A stretch of DNA of 64,000 nt. Source: Kalaharituber pfeilii. Lineage: Eukaryota > Ascomycota > Pezizomycetes > Pezizales > Pezizaceae. The DNA is taken from positions 237,279-301,278 of the forward strand of contig WHUZ01000080.1 in the NCBI GenBank assembly GCA_015179045.1. The letters are read 5' to 3'. Of this stretch, positions 10,178 to 19,735 are shown in pieces (position 1 is the stretch's first letter; each line of letters begins with the position of its first letter). The notes beneath the pieces were generated by a model. It saw nothing but the letters and a program-made list of their open reading frames with translations. It was not told the origin of the DNA and made no database searches. The translations under genes were made by a program, and so were the position numbers.

Positions 10178-11219
10178 AGATAATGAAGGAAGCAGCAGTA
10201 TGGAAATGGGAAGAGATAGAGAGAGGAGGAAAAGTGAAGGGAAGAAGAGACCCAAAAAGAAGAAAGGTATTGGAAAAGTTTGAGTGGGGAGAAGAGCAGC
10301 AAAAATCCTTTGATTATATCAAATCGGCGATTGGAGAAGTGAACTTATTTGGAACATCAAGAGATAAGAGGTTTTATCTGTCAGTTACAGTTTCTGAAAG
10401 AGGGTTGGGAGGAGTGCTATTTCAACTAGATGAGATAGATGAGATTGAACTGGATAAGGGGATGGAAAAAGGGATAAAGAATGGGAAAAAACTATACCCA
10501 AAAAGAAAAGAGTTAGTAATTGATTATATCTCTGAGCCATATAAAGGAGCAGAAGGGAGATACCCAAGAGAGGAGAGAGAAGTATTGGGAGTGGTTAGGT
10601 GCTTGGAGAGTGTGAAGTGGCGTATCCTTGGTAGCATGTTTCCTATTGTTGTTTATACTGATTCCCAGCTATTTTGAGAGTGTTGTCAGGAGACGGAGTT
10701 AGAGGAAGATTGGCGGAGTGGCAAGAAATCCTTTCTGAATTTGATTTAGAAATAAGGCATGTAGACAGTGGAGATGTGAAGATAGCTGACGGATTGTCGA
10801 GACTGCCGGAGGGTGTACGGAGATGGTTGGATCCAGGAAAGTATGCAGATCATGATGTTGGGAGAACTTCAATAACTGTGTCCATGGTTGAGGTGGTACA
10901 AAGAAATACTGGAGGTAGAAGGGTGAGTGATATTGTTAAGGGGAAAGGGGAAGAAAAAGAAGAGATGAGGATCCAAGAGGAGATAGAGAAATGGGGAAAA
11001 TGGATCAGTGAGATATGGTATGGGGAGATTGTCTGGTATAAGCTAACAGGAACAATAAAAGAGAAGAGGATGGATGGAAGAAAGGAAAGGATGGTAAAAA
11101 AGAAGGCGTCGAAATTCTCATTAATAGAGAAGAAAGGAGAAGTGGGACTGGGGTACGTTGAGAAGAATGGCACTATCTCATGGTGTGTTCCTGAAGGGCA
11201 AGTGGATCAATTGTTGTAA
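10178..11219 (+). pseudogene. Ty3/gypsy RNase H region, frame-broken
   Basis: Continues RT in a different frame. Recognisable blocks are the tether (FEWGEEQQKSFDYIKSAIG), an RNase H strand FYLSVTVSERGLGGVLFQL where the usual first catalytic Asp (TDAS) is replaced, and VVYTDSQL. A frame break at about 10674-10678 follows, then the RNase H end block, EFDLEIRHVDSGDVKIADGL followed by SRLPEG. The loss of the first Asp plus two frame breaks make this copy unlikely to be functional unless the indels are sequencing errors. The stretch after 10830 is a Lys/Glu-rich linker to the integrase. Confidence 0.7.
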
Positions 11220-12437
11220 AAACTGCATGATGCACATGGATACTTCGCCAAAGGGCTTATGATGAGAAATATTGTTGGTAGATATTACTGGCCAACTCGG
11301 ATGAAGGATATCGTGAATGGTGTGGTTCATGCGATGCTTGTCAGCGACTGGGACGATTCGGCGTTCAACAGAGCTGATACCAATCCTCCAACTTCAGCCA
11401 ATGGATATGCTGGGCCTGGACTTCGCAGGTGTGATTCGGCCAATTGCAGAAGACTTTGGAGCCCGCTATATCATTCTGGCAGTAGATTATTTCTCAAGGT
11501 TTCTTTTCGCGAGGACAGCCATCAGAAGCGATGGAGCCAGTGCTGCCAGATTCGTGCAAGAGGAGATTGGGCGGAAATTTGGTTGGCCTAGAGCTATGTA
11601 TTTTGATAATGGGAGCCACTTTGTCAAAGGACCTCTTCAACAGCTGTTAAAGGAAAAGGGGGTAAAGGTATTCACTGCACCTATTACCAACCCACAAAGT
11701 GTGGGGCTTGCAGAGCGATATGTGCAGATGGTCTTGAAGGGTCTGAGGGCAGCGGTGTTGCATCATCCGGCAGACCTATCATACTGGGATCGCCATTTGG
11801 AAGACCTTGTCCTGTCAATTAATAACCGGAAACTACCACATAGATACTCTCCTAGTCAACTATTTCTAGGGTTCGAGGCTCGAAGAGGAGAAGTAGATAA
11901 TTTGGTCGATGATGTCCTTCGAAGCGAATCCTTGATTGAGAAACTGGATGAGCTGGGAGCCCAAAGTAACTTAGCGGTTGAAGAGAGAGAGTATTCATAC
12001 CGGCTTGCGATGCTGGAGGAAATGCGAGAGCGTGCTGTGGAACATGTGTTTCAAGCTCAGGAGGATCTGCTTCAAAGAGAGAGCCGGGCTAGGTATGCTA
12101 TGCCACAAGAGGGAGATCTGGTACTGCTCCGAAGGTTTATCATAGACAAGGAGTATGGAAGGAAATTAGAGCCGCGATGGAAGGCCCATACCTGCTGAAG
12201 CGGGTAAGCCGGTCTGGAGTGTCAGGAGACTTGGAGGAAGTAGAGAATGGGCAAAGGAAGGGGAGGTATGCTTTCGATTCCTTAAAGTTCTACGTACCGA
12301 GAGAGAGGAGAGGGGTGATAGTACATCAAAGACAAAAGAGAGGAGTTGAAGATGTTGAAAGCGACAGTGGTGAGGGAGAAGTGTTGAAGGTGAATGGCGA
12401 ATTGACAAAGGAGCGAGGTGGCGACAATTGGCGTTGA
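11220..12437 (+). pseudogene. Ty3/gypsy integrase, frame-broken
   Basis: The zinc-binding part is visible at about 11225-11345: a His-containing LHDAHGYFAKGL, then WCGSCDACQRLGRFG in a second frame. The catalytic core is open from about 11385 to 12198. It holds the D,D,E triad as LGLDFAG, YFDNGSHF and GLAERYVQM. The chromodomain-like or GPY/F end is reached only after another single-base frame change near 12178 (EGPYLLKRVSRSG, then YAFDSLKFYVPRE), ending at 12437. Integrase inserts the cDNA. At least two frame changes are needed to read the full domain set. From 12438 to the polypurine tract I see no gene; there is a G run of 11 near 12500. Confidence 0.75.
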
Positions 12438-12696
12438 GTGGTTGATGAATGGAGTGAAAGGACTGGATGGGTATAGAAGGCGACGGACACTGGCAAACGG
12501 GGGGGGGGGGGTGTCGACAGACAGGAGTCACGGGGCGTTGAAAAGTTACGAAGAAGAGGTGGTGACAAGTGGTGAGAATGACAGTGGTTGATGAATTGGC
12601 GAAGAATTGGATGAGTGTGTAAGGCGATGAATAGGAGGGGTATAATTGGAGCCGTACACAGGTTCGACGATTTTGATTCCGCGGTTCAAAATTGTC

Positions 12697-12708
12697 GAAG
12701 GGGGGGAG
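12697..12708 (+). other. Polypurine tract
   Basis: GAAGGGGGGGAG lies two bases before the 3' LTR start (TGTGG). It is the expected primer site for plus-strand cDNA synthesis. Confidence 0.7.
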
Positions 12709-12710
12709 TC

Positions 12711-12878
12711 TGTGGCGGCGCATGCAAGCATGTTACCGGAAGCAGGCTGATTGCCGAAACCGGGAAGTGGGGGGTAGGTCATGTATGTATGAGAGGGGGG
12801 ACGCACGAGAGATTCTGAGAAAATCAACCTACACTGAATAATACAAAATTTCTTGTTAACGAAGAAAACCCTTCCACA
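12711..12878 (+). repeat. 3' LTR of the Ty3/gypsy element
   Basis: 168 bp, TGTGG...CCACA, near-identical to 5474-5641 (one visible difference), followed by the GCGC target copy at 12879-12882. Confidence 0.93.
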
Positions 12879-13193
12879 GCGCTTGACATCCCAGGACTCA
12901 GATCGCTTGCCCCTGCAACAACGATAAGGCAACGTCACCCACATGCGCAAGAAGCAGAGTATATTTCCGATCGCGAATGAGATCCTCATGTTTGGAGCTC
13001 GCAAAGTTATTTGGTGACTTTCATACAACCATGCTTACGCCGGGCGGTCGTTTCTGTCTCGTCACTAAATCTAGCCTTTGGACAATCTTGATTATTTCCC
13101 TCACCGCCACGCCCTTTTCTACATACCAGCCTCACACTATGGCGCTGGCGACAGCCTGTAAGCAAAAGCAACCTGTACTTATAACCAACGTGA

Positions 13194-15311
13194 ATGGGTC
13201 AGCTGACATGCCTATCGACAGCTGCACAACCGTGCCTTAGTCAGGACTCGTCATGCCAAGAATCTGGCTGCGCAGACCCAGCCTCAAAACTGACCTCCAG
13301 TGTCGCCGACGTGCAGCCCGAAAATTACTGGAAGCAGCATCCCGAATATTTCGATGAGGATAAAAGGCGCAGAGCTCGTACCTCTGAAGAGATTCTCCTG
13401 CGTGTCGATCCAGATGCGGAAAAGCACTGCAAAAAAATTATAGCCTCATCCATTAGCTCCGACACAGCCCACAGAGACCTTGTCCCCAACAGCAATGGGT
13501 TCATCGATGCTGTGCTCCGCGCGTACGGCGGCCACTTTCACCTCGAGATCCGCCCCGATGATGTGTGGATTACCATTTTGACGCAGTTCTCGATGTTCGT
13601 GAATGCTAATGCAGAAAGATTCCGTTACAAGTTTGTCTCGTTTGAAGGAAAACAGACGCTGCGCATCGTTGTAGACATGCTCACCTCTGGGGAGATTGCA
13701 GTAGAGATGGGCAAGCTTCTGCAGGAAAATATTGTAGATCCGGACTTGCGAGAGTGGATTGTCCCTCACTTTACCACAACAACCGCCGAAGACACAATTG
13801 TAAGTTCAGTAATCATGATGGCTACGTTGAAGGAGTATTTCGATTACGAGGCCCACTACATCTGCGGGATCCCGAGCGTAACGCTGCACGGCGAGAAAAA
13901 GGACTGGGAGACGCTATATCGGAAGATTCAGAAATTGAAAGAGTTCGGGCTCGAAACAACAATGTGGTATCACCTGCTCGAACCGATTTTGGGCAGGTTT
14001 GTCCGTGCCTGGGATGATCCGGATGGCGAGTGGAACAAGCAATTTTGGACGCGAGTGGCGACTACACACAACCATGGAGGTTTTTGCGGCCCGCCACCAG
14101 ATCTCACCGGATGGATAACGGCATTTATGCCTTTCGACGATAAAGGGAAGTGGCAATTGTACGACGCGCTTCCACATTTGCGAGCGGTAAGAGGATACAA
14201 TTCTTTCTGTTCACCAGCAAACTTGCCTTGCTACCACTTTATTCAGTAGCAATGGAATATTTTGCGGTGTAATTCGAAAATGGATTTACTGACATTGTGC
14301 ATGTTTTCTAGAAGGATGATAGTTATATTGATTATCTGGACGACGACGACGACGATGATGATGATAATCTTCCTTCCGCCCGAGAGAACCATGCACACGA
14401 CCATAACCCTTCGACTTTACCTGCCCAGGGCTTCGGAGTGCAGCAGCCACGGGATATCGTCAAAGGGGATACACAGAGTACGTATACTGGTTGACGAAAT
14501 GCAATCAAGTCCAGTACACTAGTAGAATCTAGAGGCCAAGCTAATTAAGGGTATTACCAAAGCCACGAGTTCAGATACTGATCCTGTTTCTTTGGAGAAC
14601 GATGAGAGTTACAAGAATCTCACACGTCACGAGCTCATGATCAAATACAACTCCGCGGCCCAGGAGTACGCGAATTCCACTGACGGAAATCACATTGACG
14701 ACACACAGCACAAGCCCAAGTACACCGTTCTGCATAGTGGCTTTGGCATTGAGGTGCTTGCGCTCTACACTTGGGGCGTGCGTTGGGACTATCGTACTGA
14801 GAAGGAACAACGGGAGTATATTTTCCGCTCGACGATGCTAGTGATTGACGGCGCTTGGTACCCTAAGCATCCACAGGACCAGATCCCACGTGCAGTAGTA
14901 AACGTCCCTGTTCGTGTTTTCGAGCAGGGGCGGAAGTTTGAGTCGCAATTGGTTGCCGGGGTGATGGGATTTGATGTTACCCAGGTTCCCAAGTCAAATG
15001 GCAATGAGCCGGAGCCGGTGGCTACCACCCCAGCAAGGATGCAGCCCGAGCCCTACTATCCTCACCTTGATAACGCCGAAAAGTCAGCCGAGGTTAGCTG
15101 TGGTCCATATGATGCATGGGATATGTGAGTTTCACCTTTTCGCATCCCGTTTGTGAAATATACTACGGTTGCAACATTACTGACCTGTCAATCCATCAAC
15201 AGTACTGCCGGCTATCCGCAATGCCTAAACGATGCTACTGACAACTTCGAGAGTATATTGAAGCCCAGGGTTGGCTGGTGGTTCTACGAGATGAGGACAC
15301 CCGAAGAGTGA
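13194..15311 (+). CDS. DUF4419 family protein, copy A (intact)
   Basis: Four exons fit a continuous frame of 605 aa: 13194-14186, 14312-14477, 14575-15124 and 15203-15311. Donors are GTAAGA, GTACGT and GTGAGT, and acceptors are TCTAG, TTCAG and AACAG. Exon 1 shows the DUF4419 core: NGFIDAVLRAYGGHFHLEI, RPDDVWITILTQFSMFVNAN, REWIVPHFTTTT, ICGIPSVTLHGEKKDWE and GGFCGPPPDLTGWITAF. Exon 2 encodes an acidic run of nine Asp. Exon 3 includes YTVLHSGFGIEVLALYTWG, and exon 4 ends with VGWWFYEMR. No biochemical role is established for DUF4419 that I can rely on. The start is the first ATG in frame; an upstream ORF in another frame leaves it uncertain. The gene lies 3.7 kb upstream of the NLR on the same strand, and the two were duplicated together. 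Confidence 0.85.
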
Positions 15312-15940
15312 GCGGTCTTTGCCCAGTTGTGCCCGGGATGTGAGACTAACTACGAGATCCATACACAGGGTTGCCGCTAGGCAAAAGAAATCGGATAGGT
15401 TCTGAAAATTGAGATTAATGTGGACTTTGGAGAGGGGTATTACTTACCGAACAGTAGTAATGGATATTGACATAGTAGGATCAGAAGCTGGACTTCGAAG
15501 TCCTATATCTGGATGTGGAGGACAGTAGATACGGTGAATGCAGTGAATGGTGAATATTATTAGGTTTGGGGATGCAGTCGCGTTACAGTAATGTGTAGAT
15601 AGAGCAGGAGCAAAAAGGGCAGAACAAGTAGTACAATTGTGATTAATAGCTTAACGATCTATCCTAGATCCCTTGTAAGGAAGCGCTATAGTACCTTGTG
15701 AATGTTTACAACGGGGGTCAAGCTTCAATGCACCTAGAATGCTATGCACCGACCACAAAGTCAAGCGGAAAATGGGGCACTCGTTGCTTAAGAGGCGCGC
15801 CAGCTACTCAGTGCACCAGGTAGGTGCCCTGGTTACGAGACTAGTAGGTGCCGTGAGGTACCCGTGCAAAAATTTATTAGTAAGTAAATGATGAATTACC
15901 ACCAACACTATACGTACAAACCATCGTCGCATACGTGTAC
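15312..15940. other. Intergenic, no gene seen
   Basis: Downstream flank of the DUF4419 gene. It matches copy B (46095-46680) with more indels than the coding region. I see no ORF with protein-like features and no RNA gene. Confidence 0.5.
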
Positions 15941-16015
15941 TCGCTGGGTTCAAACAGTATTGGAACGGCTGACTGACGCATCATAATTAGTCAGCCGTTC
16001 CAATACTTTTTGATA
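15941..16015. repeat. Short palindromic element (MITE-like)
   Basis: AGTATTGGAACGGCTGACT (15956-15974) is an exact inverted repeat of 15989-16007 with a 14-base loop. The left outer flank reads GTACTCGCTGGGTTCAAAC. Copy B (about 46690-46745) keeps a degraded version with the opposite outer flank (CCAGCGAGTAC). The two copies together imply a longer ancestral palindrome of about 90 bp. The CGCTGGTTCAAAAAGTATT motif recurs at about 17778, suggesting a small Tc1-like MITE family. Confidence 0.65.
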
Positions 16016-16512
16016 CAACAAGACCTCAAAAGCGATCTAAAAGCTATCAGGACGCTTATGCTTCTTTGATGCATGAACGAAGATGAATGGGATGTGTGTG
16101 CATTATTTGGGTTTGTGGATGCGCGCTGAATGTGACTTGTGAATACGCCGGTGGTGAGTGTGGAGGTGGGTTGCTAACTGAGCTCTCTGCTTTACTGGAA
16201 CAGCCCATTTACGAAGGGGGCCAAGGCACTAAAAGTATCAATTATTCGTCGACAAACCTACTTAGGCATCGAACCAATCACTCAGGTTAGTCATGCATAC
16301 CGGACTAAAGCATGTGAAGCAATACCTATCCTGTGATCCAGCCATGCGTGCCATTCCGCACAAAGATGCAATCAAATTAAGAGGTTTACCACCACTTACT
16401 AAACAGTCCAATACTCAGCATGCTTGCAATTTAGATCGGCGCAATTATTTTTCTCAGCCAGTCAGGCGACTTACGTTGAGAAGTGATATGCAAGCGAACT
16501 GGGACTACAGTC

Positions 16513-16575
16513 TTTTTTTTTTTTTTTTTTTTAATATCACATGACCCCGCTTGTAGCTGTTCGCCATGGCAGGGC
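16513..16575 (-). mobile_element. LINE-A 3' tail, tail-only insertion
   Basis: A poly(T) stretch followed by the reverse complement of the LINE-A tail (TCACATGACCCCGCTTGTAG, then GCCATGGCAGGG). It is flanked by exact 12-bp copies of GGGACTACAGTC (16501-16512 and 16576-16587). It inserted at the left tip of a pre-existing MITE, so part of that tip is duplicated. The corresponding part of copy B is deleted. Confidence 0.92.
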
Positions 16576-16582
16576 GGGACTA

Positions 16583-17183
16583 CAGTCAGACCTTGCTATG
16601 ATAGAACCAAGACGTAAAATTTGGCCCACTACAGCAAGGTTTTCAGTATAGAAAATTTTGGCAAATTACCATAGTCATATAGTCTTGGCAGCTGAGTTCG
16701 AAGTCTTTTGCTGAGCTTCGCTACTAATTAAGACTTACTAGTGATGGAAATAACTACATTGCGAAATCAATTCAAATACGGTGGTGGTAGGATGAGTAGG
16801 AATGGAAATAGAAATGGATGGAGTCGAGATATCTACTGGACAGCGGCGACCAGCAATATACCCGAGAGCAACAGACACTCACAGCTTGGTTCAAACCAAC
16901 AAACAGTGCTTAGCGATATAGTTTCTGTTTTCTGGGCTGCTCAAGAATCACTGGTGCGCAGGAGGCAAGGCAGGGGGGTTCCTATGGATTTAATTAGCGT
17001 CTGTTCATTATAGCATCAACAAGTAAATAAAAATAACTTCCTCTAGATTTGTTTTTCATTACACCCTTTGGTGGGATTTCATTATAGCCAGGTGGGGATT
17101 GAAAGCCAAGAGTGTGGTGTGTTACATTGTAGCAAGGTTTTCACTATAGCGAGGTTCATTATACTAGTAGCAAGGTCTGACTG
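16583..17183. mobile_element. Pogo/mariner-like MITE
   Basis: 601 bp bounded by inverted tips CAGTCAGACCTTGCTA and TAGCAAGGTCTGACTG, with TA on each side (16581-16582, 17184-17185). The inner sequence repeats AGCAAGGTTTTCA(C/G)TATAG motifs near both ends. It has no transposase. Copy B keeps the right end (to about 47843) but has lost the left tip. Confidence 0.75.
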
Positions 17184-18411
17184 TAGTGCGTTCTCCGTGA
17201 ATGGTCCGCCAAATGGCTGCAGACAGTCCGCCAATGGGGAATAAACCCTTTGTGCAGCTAGCCAACTCCAATTATTCAAGAATAGCAAAAAGTGGCTATA
17301 CACAGCAGATGCGTGTGGTGCTGTTATTATGCAGAGCTAATGCACGACGCTACACTATTACAATCCAAATGTAAGAGTGATAAGAGTGCAGTAGGTGCCC
17401 AGTTGTCAATCCAATGACGCTGGTTCTGTGTATTGTTTCTGTAAGAATGTAGCAACCTGATACCTACATCGATACTGCATTGGTGTGATGTAATTTCTAT
17501 TCGATGCTCACACTAGCTATGTCTGGGCATTTATTTCGTAGTGTGCTAACTTATTAACTAAATATTGCAGCATCTTATATTTTGATTGGAAAATCCGGCC
17601 AGATTTTTCCGAATTCAAAAGTTTATTGAATCTGGAATCGTGGCGGCTCTCCAAAAGTCGCGTTGGCACACATATATCTGGGTGGATTTTTAGTTAAAAT
17701 CGGGTTTCAATTTAAAATCTAGTCCACCTTTTACGAGAGGATACTCAAACCCCAAGCCGCTGAATTTCAATATGCTCGCTGGTTCAAAAAGTATTTGGAC
17801 ACGGGTTGTTGCATACAAACTATGCGCTTTTGTGAATAGGATTATGTCCAACATTCGCTCATATAAGCGGAGGGAGTCTATTCTGAATACCGTTAATGTT
17901 TAGTCCATTGTAGGGGCCTACATACATTTATAGTAGTTTGCCATAAAGTATACATCTTGCTTGTTGTCCAATAAATTTCTGCGCTTGAAACGCAATAAAT
18001 ATTTCCGTATATTTCCAGATTTCTGAAGAAAATTGTAATAGGCGCAGTATTGTTTGAAGTCGATACAAATTGTTTCGACTCCTTCTAAATAATTACATTA
18101 CAATAGGATAGTCTCATTCCAACAATAGCAATCAATATCGTACCGAAGGCCGCCGCCGATTATGTAATCGGTCAAAATTTGGAAATCAAACGAAACAGAA
18201 GTTAATTATGCTGCCAGTCTTAATCGCTGCGACTACACCAGCCAGAGGACACCAGAAAAATAGTTTAGATCACTATCAACCGCAACGCAAGACTGTCGGT
18301 AATCATCCCTCTGTATGTAAAGCAGTAAAACAAAAGTAATATTAGTGATATGATATGAACTCCTAATGCAGTCAAAACTGTTCGCGAATTCTGTGATGTG
18401 CAACATTTTTC
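17184..18411. other. Noncoding flank upstream of the NLR, no gene seen
   Basis: Conserved in copy B (47844-49140) with small indels. Contains a terminal-repeat-like CTGGTTCAAAAAGTATTTGG at about 17781 that resembles Tc1-like termini. No protein-like ORF, tRNA or rRNA was seen. Confidence 0.45.
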
Positions 18412-18425
18412 GACCGCTGCCAGAA

Positions 18426-18648
18426 AGGGGACGGGGGTGAGGAAGATTGCTGGCCGCTTTCCCTCCCGCAAGACAAATGGAAACAGCGGGAAATACATGT
18501 AATTAGGACAGGGTTGAGGATTGGGGTTTTTAGGCGGGAAGTTTCTGTCGTGGATATTAATTTTTTTCTTTTCTATATAGCACAACATCGCCATAGCCCT
18601 TAGGGCGGCCCGCGATTAATGATATAAAAAAAAAAAAAAAAAAAAAAA
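18426..18648 (+). mobile_element. LINE-B 3'-end insertion, copy A only
   Basis: 223 bp ending in the LINE-B tail (ATCGCCATAGCCC, AGGGCGGCCCGCGATTAAT, GATAT) and a run of more than 20 A. Exact 14-bp flanks GACCGCTGCCAGAA lie at 18412-18425 and 18649-18662. Copies B and C are both uninterrupted at this point, so it arrived after the duplications. Confidence 0.93.
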
Positions 18649-19365
18649 GACCGCTGCCAGAATTGTACTTTTAACTCGTCCATTACGCTGAATTAGTATT
18701 TGTATATAAATTTATGATAGGTTGCTACTGCAGCAGAGCATATTTTGCTTTTTCAGTTCCCCCTCTCGAAGACCCCTGCAATCGTGATTCAGCCTCAATG
18801 GTCACAGCCGCATCGCAAGAGCAAACTGTTTAACTTCTTACCACCATCAAGAATTTACACTGCACACGCAAATTATTTCTCTGACGAAAGCATAAGACGT
18901 ACCACACCAACAGAGAGTAAAGTTATTTACCAGACGAGTAAGTCGAAATAGGATTTTGTTATGATTCGGAACGATGACTAAGCAGTGTTTACACAGCATG
19001 AGTTCCGCAACAGCCTCAGCTTCCACCTGTGCCTCCGGGCCCCTTCTCAATAGCGACCAGAAGGGCCAAGTAATGTTAAATCAAGCTATCAACGGCTTTA
19101 CCCAATTACTTACCCCGCAACAAAAAGCCACGATCCAAAATGGGCCATCTCCCCAGCGAGAACAGATCCATGAATTGACAACTGAAATCGCCGATAAGAT
19201 CTTCCTCAAATTCCAGGCCAAGAAATATGTTCGTAGAGTCCAGCAATTTCTTGAGCTTCTTCAACAATATTCCCCTATTATAGACACATTCGTTTCAAGC
19301 GAGCAAAAGGTAGCTGCCTTGGTTTGGGGCGGGGTGAAGCTTCTTATCTTTGTAAGTTTATGTAA

Positions 19366-19735
19366 TTTTTTTTTTTTTTTTCTTTAAATCACGTAACCCC
19401 GGTTGCAGCGCTACGCCATGGCAGGGTCCCTGGGCAAGCCCTCAAAGTCCGGAGACAGGCTTAACAAAGAAAGTTCTGATTACAAATCCCCGTTCCACCC
19501 CCTCCTCTCCCCTTCTAGAAACCTGATTTCAGAAACTTCCAAGGGGTTCTTCTGGTTTCTATATCGGGGAGGCTCCCTATATCTCTCCACCTCTCCCGTC
19601 TCATTCCTCTCTCCTCTCCTTCCTGTCTCCTCTCCTTCCTCCACACCTTCGCAGTCTGGAACGAAAATTTCTCGTTGCATTACGTCATCCCCCCTCCTCA
19701 TGAATTCCCGACCCAGGTTGGGGAATTGCGCATAT
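19366..19735 (-). mobile_element. LINE-A-related retroposon in NLR intron 1
   Basis: Begins with poly(T), then the reverse complement of the LINE-A tail (ACGTAACCCC, GCCATGGCAGGGTCC) and about 300 bp resembling the 3' UTR of the LINE at 60840-61140. Copy C has the same insertion and copy B does not. The flanks do not show a clean duplication, and about 20 bases of the B intron have no counterpart, so insertion came with a small deletion. The intron stays spliceable in principle (GTAAGT to CCTAG, 406 bp). Confidence 0.8.

Larger units (their letters stand above)
5474..12878 (+). mobile_element. Ty3/gypsy LTR retrotransposon
   Basis: The 7.4-kb element has 168-bp LTRs (TGTGGCGG...CTTCCACA), a 4-bp target duplication GCGC at 5470-5473 and 12879-12882, gag, protease, RT, RNase H and integrase in Ty3 order, and a polypurine tract before the 3' LTR. 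The empty site is GCGC at 43664-43667 in copy B, so the insertion is specific to copy A. The two LTRs differ at one base that I can see (G versus A near position 12), implying recent insertion, yet the coding part has several single-base frame breaks. Internal sequence is A-rich on the sense strand. Confidence 0.95.

Noticed and set aside
15956..16007. The perfect hairpin as a transcription terminator
   Set aside because: The setting is a fungal genome with a matching degraded MITE in copy B; a transposon origin explains it better.
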